From Eubacterium sp. CAG:252 (GTDB lineage Bacteria > Bacillota > Clostridia > Lachnospirales > Lachnospiraceae): a stretch of 7,436 nt of DNA. Shown in pieces: positions 4,439 through 7,436 of this stretch. A program made the translations under genes and the position numbers. Below the pieces are notes generated by a model. The model searched no databases, was not told where the DNA came from, and saw nothing but the letters and a program-made list of their open reading frames with translations. The stretch is taken from contig FR886277.1 in the NCBI GenBank assembly GCA_000436535.1, positions 6,527-13,962 of the forward strand, read 5' to 3'. Numbering within the stretch: the stretch's first letter is position 1; each line of letters begins with the position of its first letter.

Positions 4439-7436
4439 ATGTCATTTACACATTTACATGTTCATACGGAGTATTCGCTGTTAGATGGTTCAAGTAAAAT
4501 TAAAGAGATAACTAAGCGTGCCGCGGAGCTTGGCATGGACAGCCTTGCAATAACGGATCACGGAGTTATGTATGGTGTCATAGATTTCTATAAGGCAGCT
4601 AAGGAGGCAGGGATTAAGCCTGTTCTTGGGTGTGAGGTGTATGTAGCTCCGGGTTCAAGATTCGATAAGGAGGCAGGAACAGGAGAGGACAAGTATAACC
4701 ATCTTGTGCTGCTTGCTGAGAATAATACTGGTTATCAGAATCTGATGAAGATAGTCTCAAGAGGTTTCACAGAGGGATTTTACTATAAGCCAAGGGTTGA
4801 TAAAGAGCTTCTTAGGGAATTCCATGAAGGAATCATAGCCACTAGCGCCTGTCTTGCAGGTGAAGTGCAAAGATACTTAGCAAGAGGTATGTATGAAGAA
4901 GCTAAGAGGGTGGCACTTTCTTATCAGGATATATTTGGAAAGGATAATTTCTTTCTTGAACTGCAGGACCATGGTATAGCAGAGCAGCATTATGTTAATC
5001 CACAGCTTCTTAGAATGTCAGAGGAAACAGGCATAGAACTTATATGCACTAATGATGTGCATTATACATATGCAGATGATGCTGATGCACATGATATTCT
5101 GCTGTGTATACAGACAGGTAAGAAGGTTACGGATGAGAACAGGATGCGTTATACAGGCGGACAGTATTATCTTAAGTCGCCAGAGGAGATGGCAGAGCTT
5201 TTTAAGTATGCACCACAGGCTGTTGCCAATACTGAAAAGATAGCAGAAAGATGTAATGTTGAGATAGAGTTTGGCGTGACAAAGCTTCCTAAGTTTGCAG
5301 TACCGCAAGGCTATACTTCATGGACATATCTTAATTATCTGTGCTATGAGGGACTTAAGAAAAGATATCCTGACCAGGCAGCAGATATATCTGTTGATGA
5401 GTTTGTAAGACTTGCAAATGAAGAGGCAGTTGAAGACAGAAAAGATGTTGTTATAAAAATAGCGGAGGATACTAATAACATATTCCAAAGACTTGCTTAT
5501 GAGCTTTCAGTTATCTATTCTATGGGATATGTGGATTACTTCCTTATCGTGTGGGATTATATCAACTTTGCCAAAAGACATGATATTCCAGTAGGACCAG
5601 GAAGAGGCTCTGCGGCAGGAAGTATAGTATCATATTGTCTTGAGATAACTGACCTTGATCCTATTAAATACAGTCTTATTTTTGAACGTTTCCTTAATCC
5701 GGAGCGAGTATCCATGCCCGATATTGATGTGGATTTCTGTTATGAAAGAAGACAGGAGGTCATAGATTACGTCGTAGAAAAGTATGGCAAGGATTGTGTT
5801 TCACAGATAGTTACATTTGGTACTATGGCGGCAAGAGCGGTTATAAAGGATGTAGGAAGAGTACTGGATCTGCCTTATGCCATGGTTGATAACATAGCAA
5901 AGATGGTGCCAAGAGAGATAGGTATAACTATAGATAAAGCGCTTGCAGAGAATCCTGATCTTAAAAGTGAATACGAAAACAATGAGGTGGTAAAGGACCT
6001 TATAGATAAGAGTAAAAGGCTTGAAGGTCTTCCAAGACATGCTTCTATGCATGCAGCTGGTGTTCTTATCTGTGGAAAGCCAGTTGAGGATTATGTTCCG
6101 CTTTCAACAGGTTCAGATGGTGCAGTTGTTGCCCAGTTTGTCATGACAACTCTTGAAGAGCTTGGGCTTCTTAAGATGGATTTCTTAGGGTTAAGAACTC
6201 TTACTGTGATAAAAGATGCAGAGAATCTTATAAAAAAATATAATAAAGACTTCTCTATCCACGATATTGATTACTCCGACAAGGGTGTTTTTGATGCCAT
6301 CAGTACTGGTAAATGTGATGGCATATTCCAGCTTGAAAGTGCTGGAATGAAGTCGTTTATGAAGGAACTAAAACCAAGATCGTTAGAAGACCTTATAGCT
6401 GGGATCTCACTGTACAGACCGGGTCCTATGGACTTTATTCCACAGTACATTAAGGGCAAGAACAACCAGGATAGTGTAACTTATGCGTGTCCACAGCTTG
6501 AGGCTATACTTAAACCAACCTATGGTTGTATCGTGTATCAGGAACAGGTTATGCAGATAGTACGTGATCTGGCTGGATATTCCTGGGGACGAAGTGACCT
6601 GGTAAGGCGTGCCATGTCTAAGAAAAAGGCTTATGTTATGGAGCAGGAGCGCAAGAACTTTATATACGGCAATCCGGATGAAGGCGTTAAGGGCTGTGTT
6701 AACAATGGTATAGATGAGAAGGTGGCTGGAAAAATATATGATGATATGATTGACTTCGCCAAGTATGCTTTCAATAAGTCACATGCGGCATGTTATGCTG
6801 TTGTATCATTCCAGACAGCATATCTTAAGACATATTATCCGGTTGAATTCATGGCAGCCCTTATGACCTCGGTTATTGATAATACATCAAAGGTTGCAGG
6901 ATATATATATGCATGTAAACAGATGAATATAGGCATTCTTCCACCAGATGTTAACGAGTCACAGATGGAGTTTACAGTAGAAAACGGAAAGATAAGATTT
7001 GCGATGGCTGCAATCAAGTCACTTGGAAGACCTACTATACAGGCTATTCTAAAGGAACGCGGGGAAAATGGCAGCTTTGTATCTATGCAGGATTTCGTGA
7101 CAAGGATGTCACATGCACTTAACAAGCGTGCGATAGAGAATTTCGTTAAGGCAGGTGCATTTGATACATTTGGTCATACAAGAAAATCAATGATGATAGT
7201 ATCAGAAAGTATGCTTGACAGTGCAATAAAGCATAACAAGGATTCCATGTCGGGACAGATGTCGCTTTTTGATTTTGCAGCCGAAGAGGATAAGAAAGCT
7301 TTCGAGATAAGAATTCCGGATGTTGCAGAGTACACAAAGGAAGAGCTTTTAGGTTACGAAAAGGAAATTCTGGGTGTGTATGTAAGTGGACATCCACTTG
7401 ATGAATATACAGGGATGGTCAACAAATATATAACTA
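4439..7436 (+). CDS. dnaE: DNA polymerase III subunit alpha, DnaE (3' end outside window)
   Basis: The frame is open to the window end and gives 999 residues of an expected 1,150 or so. The start ATG 4439 has GGAGG (4424-4428) ten bases upstream. DnaE is the replicative DNA polymerase catalytic subunit; Firmicutes usually also have PolC. Domains in order: an N-terminal PHP domain from HLHVHTEYSLLDG (5-17), through ITDHGVMYG, GCEVYVAP and NDVHY; the palm with GPGRGSAAGSIVSY and MPDIDVDF, where D428 and D430 are the metal-binding catalytic aspartates; LLKMDFLGL with the third, D581; then the finger region with SLYRPGPMDFIPQYI and FNKSHAACYAVVSF. QMSLF (940-944) fits the beta-clamp binding consensus. 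The frame ends in LGVYVSGHPLDEY, just before the OB-fold region. The PHP domain keeps the HxH pair that E. coli DnaE has lost, so it may be an active metal-dependent proofreading exonuclease. No frameshift is seen. Confidence 0.97.
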   Translation, partial: MSFTHLHVHTEYSLLDGSSKIKEITKRAAELGMDSLAITDHGVMYGVIDFYKAAKEAGIKPVLGCEVYVAPGSRFDKEAGTGEDKYNHLVLLAENNTGYQNLMKIVSRGFTEGFYYKPRVDKELLREFHEGIIATSACLAGEVQRYLARGMYEEAKRVALSYQDIFGKDNFFLELQDHGIAEQHYVNPQLLRMSEETGIELICTNDVHYTYADDADAHDILLCIQTGKKVTDENRMRYTGGQYYLKSPEEMAELFKYAPQAVANTEKIAERCNVEIEFGVTKLPKFAVPQGYTSWTYLNYLCYEGLKKRYPDQAADISVDEFVRLANEEAVEDRKDVVIKIAEDTNNIFQRLAYELSVIYSMGYVDYFLIVWDYINFAKRHDIPVGPGRGSAAGSIVSYCLEITDLDPIKYSLIFERFLNPERVSMPDIDVDFCYERRQEVIDYVVEKYGKDCVSQIVTFGTMAARAVIKDVGRVLDLPYAMVDNIAKMVPREIGITIDKALAENPDLKSEYENNEVVKDLIDKSKRLEGLPRHASMHAAGVLICGKPVEDYVPLSTGSDGAVVAQFVMTTLEELGLLKMDFLGLRTLTVIKDAENLIKKYNKDFSIHDIDYSDKGVFDAISTGKCDGIFQLESAGMKSFMKELKPRSLEDLIAGISLYRPGPMDFIPQYIKGKNNQDSVTYACPQLEAILKPTYGCIVYQEQVMQIVRDLAGYSWGRSDLVRRAMSKKKAYVMEQERKNFIYGNPDEGVKGCVNNGIDEKVAGKIYDDMIDFAKYAFNKSHAACYAVVSFQTAYLKTYYPVEFMAALMTSVIDNTSKVAGYIYACKQMNIGILPPDVNESQMEFTVENGKIRFAMAAIKSLGRPTIQAILKERGENGSFVSMQDFVTRMSHALNKRAIENFVKAGAFDTFGHTRKSMMIVSESMLDSAIKHNKDSMSGQMSLFDFAAEEDKKAFEIRIPDVAEYTKEELLGYEKEILGVYVSGHPLDEYTGMVNKYIT
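7256..7270 (+). other. Beta-clamp binding motif QMSLF within dnaE
   Basis: Codons 940-944 read Q-M-S-L-F, one change from the QL(S/D)LF consensus by which polymerases bind the sliding clamp. Its place after the helix-hairpin-helix region and before the OB fold is where the internal clamp motif of bacterial alpha subunits lies. The match is read directly; function is by family precedent. Confidence 0.6.

Noticed and set aside
5052..5243. Small + strand reading frame inside dnaE
   Set aside because: It lies in another frame of the intact dnaE gene, is rich in Met, Arg and Cys as expected for out-of-frame reading, and has no ribosome binding site.

Overview
The window reads as chromosomal DNA from a low-GC anaerobic Firmicute, most likely a clostridium of the Lachnospiraceae type. 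That placement is an inference. It rests on AT-rich DNA, strong GGAGG ribosome binding sites, heavy use of ATA (Ile) and AGA (Arg) codons in most genes, a C_GCAxxG_C_C family cysteine protein, and a clostridial-style DnaE. Every supported gene is on the + strand.

Layout. (1) 1-408: the C-terminal end of a MATE-family multidrug/Na+ antiporter, cut by the window start. (2) 409-797: a 389-base gap that is not empty. It holds a broken remnant of a response-regulator receiver (REC) domain with an in-frame stop and a frameshifting internal deletion (about 448-601). After it come two clusters of an AATGT(T/C) direct repeat with a pitch of almost exactly 11 bp (611-654 and 715-752). A terminator-like hairpin (672-707) lies between the clusters, and a good sigma-A promoter (733-761) lies inside the second. 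(3) 798-2192: a 464-aa AlbA_2 (Schlafen-type) + HATPase_c_4 + winged-helix protein of the COG2865 type. It is more AT-rich than its neighbours and uses different codons. (4) 2146-2487: a thioredoxin with a WCAPC active site. Its 5' end now lies inside the 3' end of the AlbA_2 gene, in another frame. (5) 2601-2984: a small eight-cysteine protein of the C_GCAxxG_C_C family. (6) 3069-3647 and 3730-4293: two half-size chromate-transporter (CHR) proteins that probably act as a pair. (7) 4439-7436: most of dnaE (DNA polymerase III alpha), without a stop because the window ends first.

How it fits together. Items 1 and 4-7 look like ordinary housekeeping, redox and transport genes. The unusual part is about 600-2192. 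It is a self-contained module: a likely DNA-binding, ATPase-fold regulator behind a repeat-array operator that overlaps its own promoter. The module seems to have landed between a decayed signalling gene and the thioredoxin gene. It replaced the thioredoxin start and probably its promoter, so thioredoxin may now depend on the regulator's transcript and on an internal ATG at 2146. This region is the best candidate here for something not previously described.
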